This document shows, in pieces, positions 24,420 through 37,809 of a stretch of 64,000 nucleotides of DNA. The stretch covers positions 6,995,969-7,059,968 of the forward strand of contig CM046851.1 in the NCBI GenBank assembly GCA_025618425.1, written 5' to 3'. The position numbers and the translations under genes were made by a program. Within the stretch, counting starts at the first letter, position 1; each line of letters opens with the position of its first letter. The DNA comes from Heliocidaris tuberculata (Eukaryota; Echinodermata; Echinoidea; Camarodonta; Echinometridae). The notes beneath the pieces were generated by a model. The model was not told where the DNA came from and did not search any database. It was given only the letters and a program-made list of their open reading frames with translations.

Positions 24420-24780
24420 CCCGCCCCCACTTTTTTTTTTTTAGGGGGGGGGGGCTTCTTTTTTTATCTCCTTACTTCATTAATTTTCTTAATATTCTAT
24501 TTCCTCTTCATTCTCTCTTCCCCGTTCTTCTCCTGGCCCAATAAAACTTTCATTGGGGGGGGGGGGGGGATAACTGGCCGTGATTGTTTTTTTCTGAAGC
24601 AAACTGGCCGGATTTTTATCCTTATTTGGGCGGTGGAAGGCAATCCTTTTTGTGGTGGGCATTTGCCTGATATTTTTCCGTTTAAGATTGGGAGGGGGGA
24701 CTGGCCCGATATGTTTTCTTGGAGGAGAACTGGCCCGATATTCCATTTCAGGGCGAGCGAGGACCCCACTGGAAATAAGC
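24420..24780. repeat. Degenerate ACTGGCC(C)GAT repeats with poly-G
   Basis: ACTGGCC-G motifs recur at about 24573, 24603, 24700 and 24729 between G homopolymers; open frames here are compositional. Confidence 0.55.
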
Positions 24781-24905
24781 TCTCGAGCTTTCGTGGGTTA
24801 TCCTGCTCAGACTTATTCACTTTTTATCTGTTTTTCTTGGACTATTCTATTATTGTATGTTCGAAGCTTGGCGAATAAAGATCAATCAATCAATCAATCA
24901 AATGT
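24780..24905 (+). mobile_element. Possible 3' end of a non-LTR retrotransposon
   Basis: A T-rich stretch leads to TTGTATGTTCGAAGCTTGG, an AATAAAG signal and a terminal (ATCA)n run. A poly(A)-signal-like hexamer followed by a short microsatellite is typical of CR1/L2-type tails. No reverse transcriptase is present. Confidence 0.35.
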
Positions 24906-25569
24906 AGTAAAAAAAAAATAATTAAAAAATGATATACCGGTAGAGAGAAAAATGCAACTCTATAATGGTCGATATTTTCAGTCTTCATATTCAGCCTTAC
25001 GCACGCACATTCCATTATTTTGTCTGACGATCTATCTTCCGATCCAATGCACATACAGATATATGCATATGACGCGACGAGAAACACCGAAAAATCTAAT
25101 TTTCATATCGCAAGTGATGTAGGTTGTGAGGAGGAAAGTGCCTTCGTTTGGCTTCGTTGGCTAATAAGCTATCTTTCTTCTCTTTTGTTCTTCAAAATCT
25201 ATGGCAGGGAAAATGAATTTCTTGTAAGTAAACTTTTGTTGATAACGACGTAATCTTTGACTTTGTCTTTGCCAGTGTCAATGAGTGCCGATGGCCCATT
25301 GCCTTGGCTAAGGCTAAGCCGCAACTAGCCACTTGCTCTCGCCGAGCTTAGGCGGAGTAAAGCACACTGGAGCGCATGTGAGAAAGGAAGTCCGAGCTGA
25401 GCTCTAGTTCTGCTAGCTGTGTGTGTGGTTGGGTTTAAGATTTGGTCATAAAATCGAGCATGAAATGTTTCTGTATTGGTAATGTGTATGAGTGGATCTG
25501 GGCTAACTCAGCACTAGGTCTAGGCCCTCGCATAAGTGTGAGTGGGTCCTGCCCTAGGGCCTAGGGATG

Positions 25570-25891
25570 CGGGCTAACTCGGCACTAGGGCGAACTCGGC
25601 CTTGGCAGAAAATCGCCGCGGAGTGAGCCCAGAGAGTAAGAGTGATCGCAAACACTTGTGTTGAATTTCGCATTTAATTACACATTTCAAAACACTTAAA
25701 TTCAAATTATTTTATATGAATGTGTAAAATGATTAGCAAAGAAGTAATGTTGACAATTTCAAGAAGTAAAATTAATTATGCAAAACATGAAATTCAAGGC
25801 TAAAAAAGGGTACGGTGCATAGTGTGGACTTCAACTCTCGAAACATAGTCACCACGCAGTGCCGAGTTCGCCCTAGTGCCGAGTTAGCCCG
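25570..25891. mobile_element. Element with 31-bp inverted repeats
   Basis: GGGCTAACTCGGCACTAGGG at 25571 recurs as its reverse complement at 25861-25891 with no mismatch over about 31 bp. Degenerate relatives occur near 25503 and 26225, so it belongs to a local repeat family. Confidence 0.7.
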
Positions 25892-26265
25892 ACCCCAGCC
25901 CTAGCTAGTGCTAACTTAACTCGGACTCGGCGGAAATCGTGGCCAAGTTATCCAAAACAGCTGAATCAATCACAAATAGACTCTACTTTAGTGTCGTTTT
26001 TTGCTGATTAAGTACCTCTTTTTTTAACACCCACATTCGAGGTTATATTTGATGACTGATGTTAATGTGTAAAATAGCTAAAGATGTAGATCTAGACCTA
26101 GTGTCTGACTCTGAGTGTTGAAAATTTGAAGACGTTAAATTGTATAAAACATGAAATTTATGGTTATGTTAGTGATCCGGTGTGTAGATTGCCATGATGG
26201 CACTTCAACTCTTGGAACCTTCTCGCCGTGCGATGCCAAGTTAGCGCGACCCTGTGTGATTACAT

Positions 26266-27130
26266 ATATCTCCCCACTTATACATGTACAAGCTTATCTG
26301 AAGATAACCCACAATATACAGCTTTTACGGGTGAATAGGCTTCAATGTGACATTGAACATGAAGCAGTCTCCCATACGGAGAGACAAGTAAACAAAAAAA
26401 TGAGTGGGCAAGATTCATCCATTTCCATGTACAGTGAACCTTGCAAACGACCTTCATAGTTTGCTAAACTCTTCCTCTTTCAGCCCATCTGACCACTTCA
26501 ACGATCGGTACTTGAAATGCAATTCTAATGCCCCAAACTCAAGATTTGCTCAAAATGTAGCCCTAAAAAATGACCGTGAATCTCAGTCAGCTGCAGGAAA
26601 ACTTTGTACCAGAGTCTTTATAAATGCTCTACCAAGTATTTCCTTTCTTTCAGGGCAACCCAATTTTGATGTACATTATCATATCCATGAAGCACTGTTT
26701 TGGCAGTATTCGGGTATTGAGTCCAATAGTAACAGGATTCCAGGATATCAAAATTGCTATCCATTTTGAATTTAGATTTTCATAAAATCATTAGATACAG
26801 TGCAGTTATACATGTACAGCTTATCTGAAGATAACCTTGTACTCAGACTAGCTCTTTTATGGGTGAATAGGCTTCAATAGCTATTGTGTGTATCAGCAGG
26901 CCCTTTTCCAGGCTAGATCATTCATACAGGAGAGGAAAATAATTATTTAAAATTCCACTTTCAATTCTGAATCCCCAAATTTGTGGCACAGTAAGAGTTG
27001 AAGAGTCCCTGAATCAGGTAATCTAGCAAATTTAAGAAAATTAAGTCTTGCTTAGAGCAATTTTGTTGTCTGTTTTTGACTGCTGCAACAGTGAATGTTG
27101 GACACAGTCCCACATAGGCAAGGGCCTAAG
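26266..27130 (+). mobile_element. Partial copies of the ANAPC16-intron element
   Basis: Two direct-orientation starts (about 26270 and 26808) share TACATGTACA, GCTTATCTGAAGATAAC and GGGTGAATAGGCTTCAAT. The second runs on into CCCTGAATCAGGTAATCTAG and GGACACAGTCCCACATAGGC, matching 18224-18725. Confidence 0.7.
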
Positions 27131-27224
27131 AGTGGATACAGTGAAAATATTTGGGTGATTGAACTTTCTGCAGCACTGAAGGGTTAATGAGATTCTGAAA
27201 ATAGGGAGCTGTCTTTTAGAATGA

Positions 27225-27515
27225 ATAATGATAATAATAGCTACATTCATATTGCGCACGTATCCATCCCAGGGGATGCTCAAGGCACCTACAAAGTACT
27301 ACTATTACCCTGGCTTTAGCACAGCTGCCCTAAGGCGCTGAAAGCATTCAAGGAATAAATTCCTACCAGGTACCCATTTACTTCACCTGGGTGGAGAGTG
27401 GCAAATCTGGATTAATGTCTTGCCAAAGGACATTAGTGCCGCGGCGGGACTCGTATCGCGAACCATGAGATCCACAGTGTGGTGACGTATCCACTAGACC
27501 ACGAAACCTCTCCAT
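27225..27515 (-). mobile_element. tRNA-derived SINE, copy C (longest)
   Basis: Minus strand: head GAGGTTTCGTGGTCTAGTGG (A box TGGTCTAGTGG), B-box region near CGATACGAGTCCCGCC, body GGCAAGACATTAATCC and CTCCACCCAGGTG, then a tail of ATT repeats at 27225-27240. Same family as copies A and B. Confidence 0.75.
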
Positions 27516-27888
27516 TCCCTTCCCAGATTTGAGAAGGACTTTTGGACCCACACAAATGGAATTTGTGACAGGAAATAGGAAATACAGTGTGCCAAATGCA
27601 AAATGCCAGAAAAGATCCATACTTGCAGTCTTGTACATTGACAGGTTTGTAATTTTAATTATAGGATGTCAAAGAAAAGCTTGCAGGTTAATGTTATTCT
27701 AAAGGCAAGCCATTAATTAACTTTTTGATGCAATTATGGAATGAATGTTTTCACAAAATACAGACTTTGTGTTTGATAATATCCATTTCTGACAAGTCTG
27801 TTTAGTCAATTTATCTTCCAAGTTTGTTAAGAATGGATGCCAGCAGTATATATAAAATAATTACAAGTGAAATAAGTAACAAAAGATT

Positions 27889-28206
27889 TCAGGGTTCTCA
27901 TGGTTATGTGGAAAAGCCTGGAGAGTCTTGGAAAAATATTTTTTTCTGGAAATTCATGGAAAGTCATCGAAAATGAAAAAAATCTCCCAAAGTCATGGAT
28001 ATTGATCGTGGGTATGGGCTGTGTGTGGCTATGGTAGCCTTCCATCACAAACATGAATAATATATCACTGCGTGGCATTTATATGCCGTTTAGATGCTGC
28101 AAGACATATCAAAATAGTTCTTGCATGTATCTGGTTGTGGAAAAAGGCTAAAATGTGTCATGGAAAGTCATGGAATTTGGTTCTCAAATTCCTGTGGGAA
28201 CCTTGA
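27889..28206. mobile_element. ~320-bp MITE with GGGTTC/GGTTCC ends
   Basis: Left TCAGGGTTCTCATGG, right reverse complement TCAAGGTTCCCACAGG. The interior is rich in TGGAAAGTCATGGA repeats, a composition seen in widespread animal repeats. Confidence 0.6.
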
Positions 28207-28452
28207 GATTTTCAGTAATCATGATGAGTTTGTGTTTGCTTTTCCACACTATATTTGACCTCTTTCCAAAGAGGAAATGGTGATAATCTATGATCATATG
28301 TGTAATTAAGAGTAATGTCCATGCTGTTCAGTCATTCTGACCTATTTACCCATATAAAAACAAAGATGCTGTAAACATACTATGTGTGCCATTTACATAC
28401 ATGTAGCAAATTGTAAAGTGTAATAATTACAGGATTTACAGACAATGGTTGG

Positions 28453-28593
28453 TATTCTGCTTATTCAGTTAAACCCCAGCGCTTGTTCTCTGAAGTCATT
28501 TTTAACAAAAGGAAAACTTAGACCTCGGTCTAACTTCCTTTGTTAAAAAAATTGTCTTTGGACCTAGGGAGGGGTTTAAATATTAGCAGAATA
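28453..28593. mobile_element. ~141-bp foldback element
   Basis: TATTCTGCTTATTCAGTTAA on the left and TATTCTGCTAATATTTAAAC as the reverse complement of the right end. Pairing continues to a centre at ACCTCGGTCT (near 28521). Confidence 0.75.
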
Positions 28594-28599
28594 TGGGCC

Positions 28600-30610
28600 A
28601 GTGCGTAGAGCAGAATAACACAACATAAACAGGTTTATTCCTATTCACTTGATGCTAGAACATCGAGGACATAAGTTTGTTAGAAAATACAACAGAACAT
28701 GGGAGAGTGGTCCAACATGGCATGTCAATTAATCAACCGTTGCCAATTTGAGATTCCTATGATTGATAGAATCATTTATAAAGGAACCACAATAATCTAG
28801 TACATTGTTTTGCCACCTTCATTGTGTTGGGCTAGAATTTGAATAAGATTATTTGAAATGTAGTTTTCATGGTGAAATGTGCTATTGATGTTTTGAATCA
28901 TTTGAGTTTTCGTGGGGGTTCCACCAGAGAAATGTTACATTTCCCTGGTTCCACTAAGTGCTCTCTTTGTTAACGGCAGTCTAGACAATCTTTTTAATGA
29001 ACTATTCAACCACAACGATCCATAGTATATTACTCTTTCACATCCCCCTCTCTTCTCAAGGCAGAATATGAAACATATTAACTACATCAATCAAGTAACA
29101 CAACCTGCAGATAGCTCACACAAGAAGATGCAGAGGAGCAAATAAGTTTGTTATACTTTAAGCCCAACATCAAAGTAAATCGAGGTAAAACATAAATTTG
29201 TCTTAATTTGTGGATGCGCAATGTGAGTTTTAAATATTTCCAAATTAATTGTGCATTACCGCATATTACGAAATTTTAATCACTATTCAGATCCACATAT
29301 TCATGTGTGTGAATAAGCCTCCTGTGTGACTGGGGCCTTGCCCTTGGCTTCAGAACATTTCTGCCTTGTTCTAGTTTGTCCGTGTGAATGCACCTCATGC
29401 AGTGTAGTCATGTAGGTCAACCAAGTGAAATATGATCATCAGTGCAGCTCTTCATCACTGTCTAGTGGTTAGTCTGCTATATTTGCCTTCCTGAGTCACC
29501 CTCAGACTTTGTCACAAACTTAAAGAACAGTCACATGTTTGTTTACTTCTAATGATATGATAAGATTGGATACATTAAAGTGATAGGCCTACATACATGT
29601 ATTTTGTTAACATCATATAGTCTACACAACATTGATTTTCAGAGCAGTCTTCTATTTTTCTTCAGTTATTATACAAATCAATATAAGGGATATACACATA
29701 AGGTTGATTTTCCAGGTATTGTTCACCAATGAAATGAAATTGAAAGTATTTTTTGTTTAACTTTCTAGTTAGGCATGTGGTTAGAAATTTTCCATTGTGG
29801 ATCATTGGCTGAGATTATTTGAAGAAATTGTCTCATTTTAATTTGTCTGTAATGTAAGTAGGCCACGATTATTACATTTTCAGTGATACTGAAAGCAAGC
29901 ATTCCAAGATGATATGTCACAGATGTATGTTAACATGAGATTATGTAATCATTGTTTGACTAATTTGGTCCCTTTGTGTAGTACCCACAAAATCTGCTTT
30001 GTTGTTGCATATTATGCCTTTGACTGTCTGTTGTAAAGAGTATGTGTAAGCTAACAAAGTGAATTTTAATGAGCAGCATTATCCTCATTGAACATTGTTA
30101 CACTACTTTTCTACCAGTGTTGCAATACAGCAATTTTATACCGCTTTCAGATTGCCAAAAAGTTTTTCATTCCGCTATTGATTCTGCCGTCGATTCCGCT
30201 GTCGTTCCGCCTTCCTTGGAAGTGCTCCGCATCGCTTTGCTTTCACATCAAGCAAAAGATACTGCTATTTCATGGAAGTGGAATGAGCGCGATGCTCAGA
30301 GTGGAAGTACGTCATCAGCATAATGCTTTTTTTTTTTTGCCCTTCATTCTGCTTTATTCGGTGCAACTGTTCACACAAAAAACTGAAGCGTTATCAATTC
30401 CGCTTTTGGCTAGATAGCGCTTTCAAAACCACCTCTCGAGTTAGTCACAGACCTTCCCCGTCAATAGGGAAATATCAGATTTACTACCCTTTCACATCAA
30501 AGTACTTTTGATTCTGCTATATTGGTTCAATATGAAAGAACTATTAGTTAACCTGCATATTTTAAAATTAGCATTGTATTTCAAGTTTATGGCATAGACC
30601 TGCATTGTAC
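28600..30610. other. Gene-free spacer
   Basis: AT-rich. A GC-richer block at 30150-30320 has repeated ATTCCGCT motifs that look like a decayed repeat; nothing else recognised. Confidence 0.45.
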
Positions 30611-30613
30611 TTA

Positions 30614-31195
30614 TACCCTTTTCATATTAAGAGTAGAAGTGGTCTTAGTCCAGACTTAGCAGTGACTTAGCCGTGATACCAAAGCTAATATAAAAGCTAT
30701 CAGTATCAGGAAAGACAGAAAAAGGAAATGATGGATGGATAAAAAATAAAGAATAACATAGAAAGAGAAGAAGATAGAAGGAAAAACAGAGAATTACATC
30801 ATGAAAGATAGAGAAGAAGACAGAAGGAAAAACAAAGAATATCATAAGGAATGATAGAAAGAGAAGAAGACAGAGAAAAAAAACCAACAAAGAATAACAT
30901 AAGGAAAGATAGAATGAAAAACAAAGAATAACATAAGATAAAAGAACAGAAGATAAGACGCATAAAAAAAAAAAGAATAACGTAAAGAAAGATAGAAAGT
31001 TAGGAAGAACACAGCACCTTATAAATAGCATGGGAACAGGGGGCACAGCAGAAACAATGGAAGCAAATGCACATAGCAGATGCGATGCAGTCTTGCTGCT
31101 GTAATATGAATGCTATCAAGTCTTATGGAAGCGGATCTATTGACATCGACTAAGCCCGGACTAAGCCTGCTTTCGCAGTGAATATGAAAACGGTA
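30614..31195. mobile_element. PIF/Harbinger-like non-autonomous element with internal tandem repeats
   Basis: TIR TACCCTTTTCATATT / TACCGTTTTCATATT (reverse complement), with TTA on each side (30611-30613, 31196-31198) and a second inverted CTTAGTCC segment. The interior (30690-31010) is an A/G-rich degenerate array of about 60 bp (AAAACAAAGAATAACATAAG). A 3-bp TTA duplication is typical of PIF/Harbinger. Confidence 0.75.
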
Positions 31196-31199
31196 TTAG

Positions 31200-34100
31200 A
31201 ATATTACATGTAGCTTCATAATAGGCAAAGTTCTGAATTTGGGCCAGCCATGATTGAAAATGTACTAGTATACCGAAGAATTTGTTTACGCTCCAAAATT
31301 CTGCTCTCATAAGGAGGTTGTTGACACAGGGTCATGGGTTTGTTGGCAAAGTTGACTCAATATGTCAGAACCATTTTAGCTGTAGGACCTGTAAAGTGTG
31401 AGGTTATTGAGTTGTGCCAACAACGTTTCAGTGTTTAATATAAACTCTACTGGATGTGAAATTTTACAAGGGGCTGGAATCGTCTGCATTGTAAAAAAAA
31501 TGAGAATGTTTTATAATGTTTGATACATGTATGCACATGTTTGAAAATACATTAGATGATAACAGGAAAAAATATTTGAATTACTAAAGTACTACTGAGA
31601 AAAGGGCTATGGAATTTATTTTGTTTTCTCTGAAATGTAAAAAAAAATACACTGGAGTGGTGGGTGATCTAATGCAGGAAAGTTCTAAAATAGCTCTGGA
31701 AAAGAAAAAGAATAGAAACTACATGTACTTAATACACTATGTTGAAATCTTGTTTGTACAAAATTATCTGAAAAGAGTGCCCTTAAACAAAGCTTTTTTT
31801 TAGACTGGTAATGTAAGTGCTTCAAATGCTTATATAATTGTACATATTCTACAGAAATTGAGTTATGGAGAAAACACTATCAATACAAACTGTAGTACAT
31901 TTTTGTTTGATATTCGTCATTAAAAATAATCGTAGTTATTCAATACTCAGATGATTATTCCTGCAGCAGGACTTTGTATAGTATTATAAATCATGCCTTT
32001 GTGTTTCTAAGCAAAATTGATTTTTGTTTAAACCAGCTTTTAATCTACAACAATACCCATGTACAATACATCCTTAGGTAGAATATTCTCCTGGTACCCG
32101 AGATAAAGCAGATGGGGCAAAGAGCTGTGTGCCCCCTAAATGCTTGAAAAATCATTCCTTTATGAAAAAAAAGCTTCCGTCAATAGGTGTACATATGGAA
32201 TTTCTGTCAGTGGGTTGTAATGCACAAGATACATGTACATGTACCTGAACAGAATCATTTGCCTTAAAGATAGAATTTAGATTTTTGTTCCTTGCCTTAT
32301 AGTCTGATACGTAATAGATATTTTAATTCATATAATTATGCACATTTGCTGTTAGGAATGAACAAATTATCAATTATTGATTGTTATCAAAATAGATTTA
32401 TAGGCCTCCAGACATAATGATTTGTTCTGTATGACATCAATGTACAAAGCAGGTACATGTACATGTACATGTGTATGATGCATGTGCCTCAAAATGCATT
32501 ACATTTTCATTAGAAATTACCTTCAATTTAATTGGCTATTCATTGAGTTGTGTTCAATGTCATCATCACTCACTCTAAATTAACCTTTTCATTTTAACAA
32601 GGTACCGGAAATTAATGTTCACTTTTTGTCCCAGCTGCAATTTTCTTCTATCAAGAGCTAGATGATTATGAAAATAAAGCTGTTGTCAATTCGTTTATTC
32701 CCTTGTTTTGGTCGCTCAGAAAAGCATTGTTGAGTTTCTTTAAATTCAGTATGAAAATTGAAAAGGTGAATACCTGTACTGTACATGTACAAATATAAGC
32801 CTACAGTATACAGTATATATTTTGTAAGTAATTCTACTACTTATTCTACAGAATTTCCTAAAAAGATATGCCTATATTTAGAGGACTTAGTCAATTTGAA
32901 CTATTATATTTTTGCCTGAATGTCTTTGATTTCTATCATAAATTTTCTAGATCTAATTACCTGTTTTACTTGAAAAAAATTAATATAGGGTCTAATTTTA
33001 ATCACATGCATGCTTGGTGTGTAGGTCAAGTGGTGGGTTTGGGCTTTTAAGTGAAATATCTAACTTTAAACTTCGAATATCCTCTCCATCTTAATGCACT
33101 TGAAATGAGAAAATATGTGACGGACCACCGGTACTCAAATATCATTTAAGTGTGTTTACATAACTCTACATCATAGACTATTGCTTTCGTATTCCTTTGG
33201 TCCAATCATAATGTGAACTTTGCCTCTATGTACTTCAAAAATTGCCATGTTATTATAAATTTCCCTCTTGATAAATGGTACACAAGTCAAGTGTGATGAA
33301 TGAGCTATTTATACGTTTCTTTCACTTCGGTTGCTGCCATTGACAATAGTTGTGAAACAGCGACAATTGAATTTCATTTGTTTCATCAAGGTGCTTTTGT
33401 GAACCACATCTGCCAACTGAAATTGCTGAATCAAGCAGGATTTTAGTAGGCGGTACTAAAAAAGGTCATCTCATGAAAGAAAAACTTGAATTTGAATAGC
33501 ACTGTAGTAGAATGGCAATAAGAGTATTTCCACTATACATGTAGCATGTAATTCAAACTGATGAAATAGTTATGGATTGTATGTTAATGAGAGCTTTATG
33601 AATGAATATTGCATTGCCAATTTAAATCATGCTGAGTCTTAATTATTAGCTACTGCGGGCAGGGCTTAAAGCACAGTAATGGTAGAAAAAAGGAAATTTG
33701 AAAGAAACCTGTTAAATATAGTCTCATGTTGTTCTCCTTGTTTGTAAGATGTTTGTAAGAGATCATTTGGTATTCCATCTATGATTTCCTGTGAATTTCA
33801 GTGTAAATATCTGTAGGAAACGCTAGATCACTACCATATGTGCTAGGACCTTTCCACCCTGACGGCTGCCCGCACAACAATCTGGGGGCTTCACATAGAG
33901 AAAGCATGTGTGTCATTGTGTGTAGCGACTCATTGGTTTTATACATGTGTGTACATGCTGCCGTTGTTGGGAGTTTACGTACCTGGCCCGGCATATAAAT
34001 TATTTTTTGCCTCTCATTCATTTAATATGAAATCTTCACAGTGTCTTTAATAGTATTGCTTGTATCTTACTATTTATCAACAAAAATCTAAGAAATCTGA

Positions 34101-34965
34101 TATTAAAAGTTTTTGAGGGCTTACCAAAACTCCACATTACCTTTTAGATATAAGGGTGTCTGAAGGCGAACATGACTCTACAATTCATAATGGTCCCGAA
34201 ATGAGAAAAATTGTTTCATTGATTGATGTACATAAAAAGGATGTCTCATTCTTGACAATATCTTTGCATACCCCATACACTGTATGTACATGTATATGTA
34301 CATGTAGGCCTACATGTACATAAGATTGAGTATGGAACCTTTTGATATCAGTGCGTTGTAAACAAATATTGCATGGACGTTCTAATGTAGGGATGTTTTG
34401 TCACTTGATGTCCATACCTCTGGGCCTCTCTGCTTTTTTGCGGATTATGAATATAGTCCTCAAGAGCAATTTGAGAATGAAAATCTCACAACAGAAGTGA
34501 CTGATCCAGAAAAGAGTTTGAAAATCTGAAATCCATAAATTACTCTTTCTTTGGAAATCCTATCATTTCAATGGTTTCTATTTACCATCCATAGACAGTG
34601 TAATTTGGGCATTTCAAAAGAGACTATCACATGTTGTTACAGAGCTTTGCAGGGCCAGAAGCTTATCCTATTCCTCGCTCTTTAGTAACTTTAGAATCCT
34701 TTAGTTACAGTTAGGGAATCGTCCGGAATTACATTGTAAATGGTGCCCATCTTTTGCAAGCCTTATTTCAGGAGCTTATCAGTTAGAGTCGTAATGCCTA
34801 ATACAGGGTTTGAACTGTGCAGGCTATAGACTAACCAATGTTAAGCTGATTTTTGTTTCAAGACAGTGTTTTCTTCAATTTCAAATTATAGGCTGTGCCA
34901 GCAGATTTCATGTTTAGTGACATCAGAAGTATTTTTTTTTTCCAGGAGGGAACAGGAGCATTGAA
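31200..34965. other. Gene-free spacer rich in TACATGTA palindromes
   Basis: TACATGTA/GTACATGTAC runs near 32451 and 34281. A perfect 24-bp palindrome at 34297-34320 is centred on TAGGCCTA. No gene recognised. Confidence 0.5.
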
Positions 34966-34969
34966 GAAC

Positions 34970-35374
34970 TCTTTCAGGACAGGAATTATTTAAGGGCTGA
35001 ATTGCTCACATTTTTTTTTTCAAATTGGCAACAATAATATTTTTCTTTTAGTGCTACATGGTTCTGATAAAGTGTAATGTCTATGAAAACAGTAAACATA
35101 GTTAAGTACCTTGCCGAAAAGTTGAAAAATTGCCAATTTGGACAAAAACCATGATTTTGAACCTCTCAATATGTCGCCAATTAAAGGGTTTTAAGGCTTA
35201 TTCTCCTTTTTTAGAATTTCTGGCATCAAACGCAATATGGCCATGCAACAAAAATAGACACAGTGTGTGCAGAAATTTTTGCTCTTTCTATCATGCATCT
35301 GGTATATTTGTGAGGGCTCTGAATCAAAACTTATCGAGCCAAACCACAAAATGTGGCCAATTGTCTCGAAAGGG
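34970..35374. mobile_element. MITE family C, long copy
   Basis: Begins CTTTCAGGACAGGAATTATT and ends AATTGTCTCGAAAGGG. The short copy at 55305-55463 shares both ends and lacks the middle. Confidence 0.75.
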
Positions 35375-35379
35375 ATAAC

Positions 35380-36061
35380 CATGTTATTCTTGATTTTGCA
35401 TTCAGAAAGGGGAAAAAATGTTTCCAATCCCTTCATGATATATGAAAAAGATAAATGTTTCCTGAAATTTTCATTACTGAGTCCATTAATGTGATTCATA
35501 TGATTAATCTGTGGACATTTTCAGCATCTACAAGATAATTTGATTGTTGCCACAACAAAAATCAGGAAGAGGTGGGCATTAATCACTGCCTTTTTAGAGT
35601 CCTTTTCTTTTCTTTTCTGAGAGAGATTTATCTTGTGGATCAATTTTGTAGTAATAAATCAAAGCTTTTATATCTTTCATATCTTGTTTGTGCCTGCAGT
35701 TCTCATTACCTCTTCGTAATCACCAGGTTTGTGACCACAATCAGTTCTCTACCAAAGAATCATCTCCTAGAATTTTAGTAAAAATGGGGAAAATAACCAC
35801 CAAAACACAAGTTATTATGAGTTATTACTTATTAGATGGATCTCTGCCAGGCTTTTGTAATTTATATGAAAGAATAAACTTTAGGAGTAACTTCACACAT
35901 TGTTCAGGTTTATTAGAATTACAGGATGACCCTGACATGGGGATGATTAAGTGTCCTAGTGGACATTTGACAATAGGGTCTCTATCTTGCTTGTACCAAG
36001 GAGTTATCACAGAACCATTACCTATCGTTTGTCGCTTGTAAGATAACACTGCCATTGCCTT

Positions 36062-36096
<35 letters not shown>

Positions 36097-37776
36097 GAAA
36101 CTCCAATAAACAAGTACGCACCAATGCCTGAATATAGATTGGTTGTTTTATAGGTGGGTTGTGACGTAGGCTAAGCACAAAGGAGGTAAACAAACCCCTA
36201 CAAAGGCTCCACAAATGGCATGATGAATAGGAGGGATATGGGATCCCCAATCTATTGTAAAATTCAACCACTCTTGGGGTCGAGAACCCCAGCAGATTTC
36301 CAAAACGCCGATGATATTGGAGATGAATTATGCATGCCTATGAACTTGCCAGAGGAGCATTCATAATTGATGTGTTTCATGAATGATTGTAGGTATGATG
36401 TGGTGCTGTACAGATGCATACATTGAGCCCAAAGTCATGTTTGCATGTGTGCAGTATGTGTCTTGAATTCATCAATTCAGAGGTTTAGGTGTATTTGGGG
36501 ATTTGCACAATTTTACATAATTTTCGCTGGACAATGTGTATGTCCCTCCCTGCACAGGGTGTCTGTTTTCATGCAAATGAAGCAATCAATCATACATGTA
36601 CATGTAAATGCAGGCCTACATGAATAATGAGGCTTATTGTCTGCTGAGAACAAAAAGGTTGTTAATGAATAGAGTTAATGCCTTTCTGGCTCTCATCATG
36701 ATCTATGAGTTACTCTATTGGTATATAAGGCCAAGTAAAATTGATTCCTAGTTTCTTGTCCGGATTTTTTTGAAAACGAGGATAAGGGGTACCATGTTAT
36801 TTGATATTTGATATTTTTCCATGATGGCCGCCGCTCATGCTATTAGGCACGAATTCCCTTATATTTATATTCTTCTGGGATCCTTTTAAACCCTCAAAAG
36901 GCCTGTAGTTTTAATTTTAGGGGTCTGCAGCAAAATGTTTGTGGGTTTTTTTTGTTGTTTTTTTTTGGTGTTTTTTTACAAAATATCAAATAACAAAAAA
37001 AGGATGAGGGCAGGGATGAAAAACTAGGAATAATTTTTATTTGGCTTAAGACTGTTATTGATATAATTATATTTTAGACTTTTCAGGCTTTGCTTGAAGT
37101 TGACATGTAAGTCTGCATGTACATGTATGTCCTTATACAGATATAGAGTTTCATTATTAATATAATTTCCCAATTCTACAATATATTTAGTGCAAGAGTT
37201 ACTTTAGTAATGACTTGTAGCAAAATTGTTTTCCAAATTAATTTAGATGCAGTATGTGTCATACTAATCTAGTTCATACGTTGCGCTTCACATCCATAAG
37301 GCAATCCTGGGATAGCCTTTTTTATAGTAGATGACTAAGCGACTATACCAGGTAAACTGTGCCACACCCCCCATCAGTCATAAGATATGGACATTGTGCT
37401 TTACAATGACAGCGCATATATATGCATATATATATTTGACTATTATACATCTACATGTATGTTGTACACATATCAAAGACCTTTGTGATAGGGATGAATA
37501 AGGACTGTATTCTACATTGTGGAACTATTAATAAAATCGACAAATTCATGTATGGACAACGTCCCCACCTACATGACTTTGTATAAAATCCTGCTCCTTT
37601 ATAAACAGGAATAGAACTTGTTAATAATTGTTGTTAGTGCTTTTTTTATAAATGTACTATACATGTACATGTAGACTTCTGGCATGTTGTTTCTCTCTTC
37701 TTACTTCTCTTTCTATCTCATCTTTCTCTCTTATCCTCCACTACCCCCCCCCCCCCCCCATCTCTCTATCTCCTTT

Positions 37777-37809
<33 letters not shown>

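Noticed and set aside
30645..31046. 133-codon minus-strand frame rich in Phe/Leu/Ser
   Set aside because: Lies on the A/G-rich tandem array inside the Harbinger-like element.
36774..36870. MOB1 exon 1 at the ATGATGGCCGCCGCTCATG block
   Set aside because: It does not encode MSFLF and has no donor in the required phase.
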